DNA from: Lachnospiraceae bacterium UBA7050
GTDB lineage: Bacteria > Bacillota > Clostridia > Lachnospirales > Lachnospiraceae
Direction: 5' to 3'
DNA: 7,276 nt
NCBI GenBank assembly: GCA_002493905.1
Contig: DLAJ01000010.1
Location: 1 to 7,276 of the forward strand
The position numbers and the translations under genes are program-made. The notes under the pieces are model-generated. The model searched no databases, was not told the DNA's origin, and saw nothing but the letters and a program-made list of their open reading frames with translations. Below, one piece after another: positions 6,795-7,276 of the stretch (its first letter is position 1; the number at the start of each line of letters is the position of its first letter).

Positions 6795-7169
6795 TTAATT
6801 CTGCTGTTTAGCCGAAAACTTTTTCCAATGTACCCTTATATGTAATATTGTCAGGATCAAAAACAGAAGTGCCGTTATTCTATGAACGCCCACCGCATAC
6901 AGGATTCCGCTTATCATTACCAGCAAAAAGTCAATGAGCAGCAATATATTCAATACCGTCCGTCCGCTCCTTGTACGGTTGTATGTTCCTTTACCAATAC
7001 CTGCCCACCATGACAGGTTTAAAATATTGTGAGCAACAGCTAAGACGAACAAAGCCGCCCCCAGGAACATATGCAGGATAATCCCTGTTCTCTCCGAAGC
7101 CATAAGCAGAAACGAAATAACCAGCATCCCTATATCTATACATAGCTTGCAAACCTTTTTGATACGCAT
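6795..7169 (-). CDS. Small four-helix membrane protein, DUF4405 / cytochrome b-like
   Basis: A 124-residue protein with four predicted membrane helices at about 9-24, 29-50, 72-94 and 97-114. It matches the DUF4405 pattern (LHMFLGAALFVLAVAHNILN, then a GKGTYNRTRSGR loop, then VMISGILYA). Two histidine pairs have the same spacing: His33 and His47 in helix 2, and His96 and His110 in helix 4, each separated by 13 residues, with another His at 114. H-X13-H across a helix is the classical bis-heme ligand pattern of b-type cytochromes, so a role as a small membrane electron carrier is plausible, though heme binding is inferred. It starts at ATG 7169, with AGGAGG at 7174-7179 only 4 bases upstream, 10 bases after the stop of the flavodoxin-like gene. 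The pairing suggests electron exchange between a soluble flavin carrier and the membrane. No Cys-X2-Cys-His motif is present, so it is not a c-type cytochrome. Confidence 0.8.
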   Translation of the reverse strand: MRIKKVCKLCIDIGMLVISFLLMASERTGIILHMFLGAALFVLAVAHNILNLSWWAGIGKGTYNRTRSGRTVLNILLLIDFLLVMISGILYAVGVHRITALLFLILTILHIRVHWKKFSAKQQN

Positions 7170-7179
7170 GAAACCTCCT

Positions 7180-7276
7180 TTACTTTGCCAGACCGGCTTT
7201 TGTCAGGAACTCTTTCACACTGTCCTCACTTTTTGCAGAAAGTCCGTCCGCTACCACTGCATCCGGACAGGCTGCG
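7180..7276 (-). CDS. Flavodoxin-like protein, C-terminal 31 residues only
   Basis: An open frame enters from the right edge and ends at TAA (7180-7182). The visible tail contains ACPDAVVADGLS and then a charged amphipathic helix with SVKEFLTKAGLAK. This resembles the end of short clostridial flavodoxins, where a CP-A-V--G strand is followed by a final helix that usually carries W or F then L. Flavodoxins are soluble FMN carriers that move low-potential electrons. The FMN-binding loops would be upstream of the window, so cofactor binding cannot be checked. Its stop lies 10 bases before the DUF4405-like start, with the ribosome binding site in between, consistent with one transcript. That it is a coding end is nearly certain; the flavodoxin assignment is moderate because only the tail is visible. 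Confidence 0.6.
   Translation of the reverse strand, partial: AACPDAVVADGLSAKSEDSVKEFLTKAGLAK

Overview
The window is a compact, all-minus-strand stretch of what looks like a Firmicutes (Clostridia, most likely Lachnospiraceae) chromosome. The reasons are the near-perfect AGGAGG Shine-Dalgarno sites in front of most genes, the moderate base composition by eye, the short or absent gaps between genes, and the protein families (very large fused MacB/FtsX-type ABC transporter, LmrCD/EfrAB-like heterodimeric exporter, DUF4405 protein, flavodoxin-like tail). The genus cannot be fixed from the sequence alone. All genes read from the right edge to the left. No tRNA, rRNA, CRISPR array, insertion sequence or phage gene is visible.

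Right part (7276 to 6002), a probable redox/sulfur mini-operon: the last 31 codons of a flavodoxin-like protein; a 124-residue four-helix membrane protein of the DUF4405 (cytochrome b-like) type with two H-X13-H histidine pairs; and a 254-residue TSUP (TauE/SafE-type) permease. Gaps are 10 and 28 bases, and each of the two downstream genes has its own strong ribosome binding site. A joint role in electron transfer plus export or import of a small sulfur-containing or organic anion is inference.

Middle (6001 to 5889), the only non-coding stretch of any size (113 bases): it holds four tandem 11-base repeats of the form TTGAGRTTNNN at 5955-5998, starting three bases after the TSUP stop codon. 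They are followed at 5945-5950 by a CATAAT that could be a -10 box. This looks like an operator for an OmpR-family response regulator sitting in the -35 region of the promoter for the transporter genes. No terminator is visible here, so read-through from the mini-operon is also possible.

Left part (5888 to 1), an ABC transporter operon: a 940-residue fused ATPase/FtsX-type permease with an ectodomain of about 515 residues, then a 587-residue half-transporter with a degenerate ATP site (Asp in place of the catalytic Glu, Gln in place of the switch His), then its presumed partner half-transporter, cut by the window edge just after Walker A. The two half-transporters should form one heterodimeric type IV exporter. 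Their placement behind a MacB-like protein under one candidate operator suggests an inducible efflux or envelope-stress response. The substrate and the regulator are not visible in the window.
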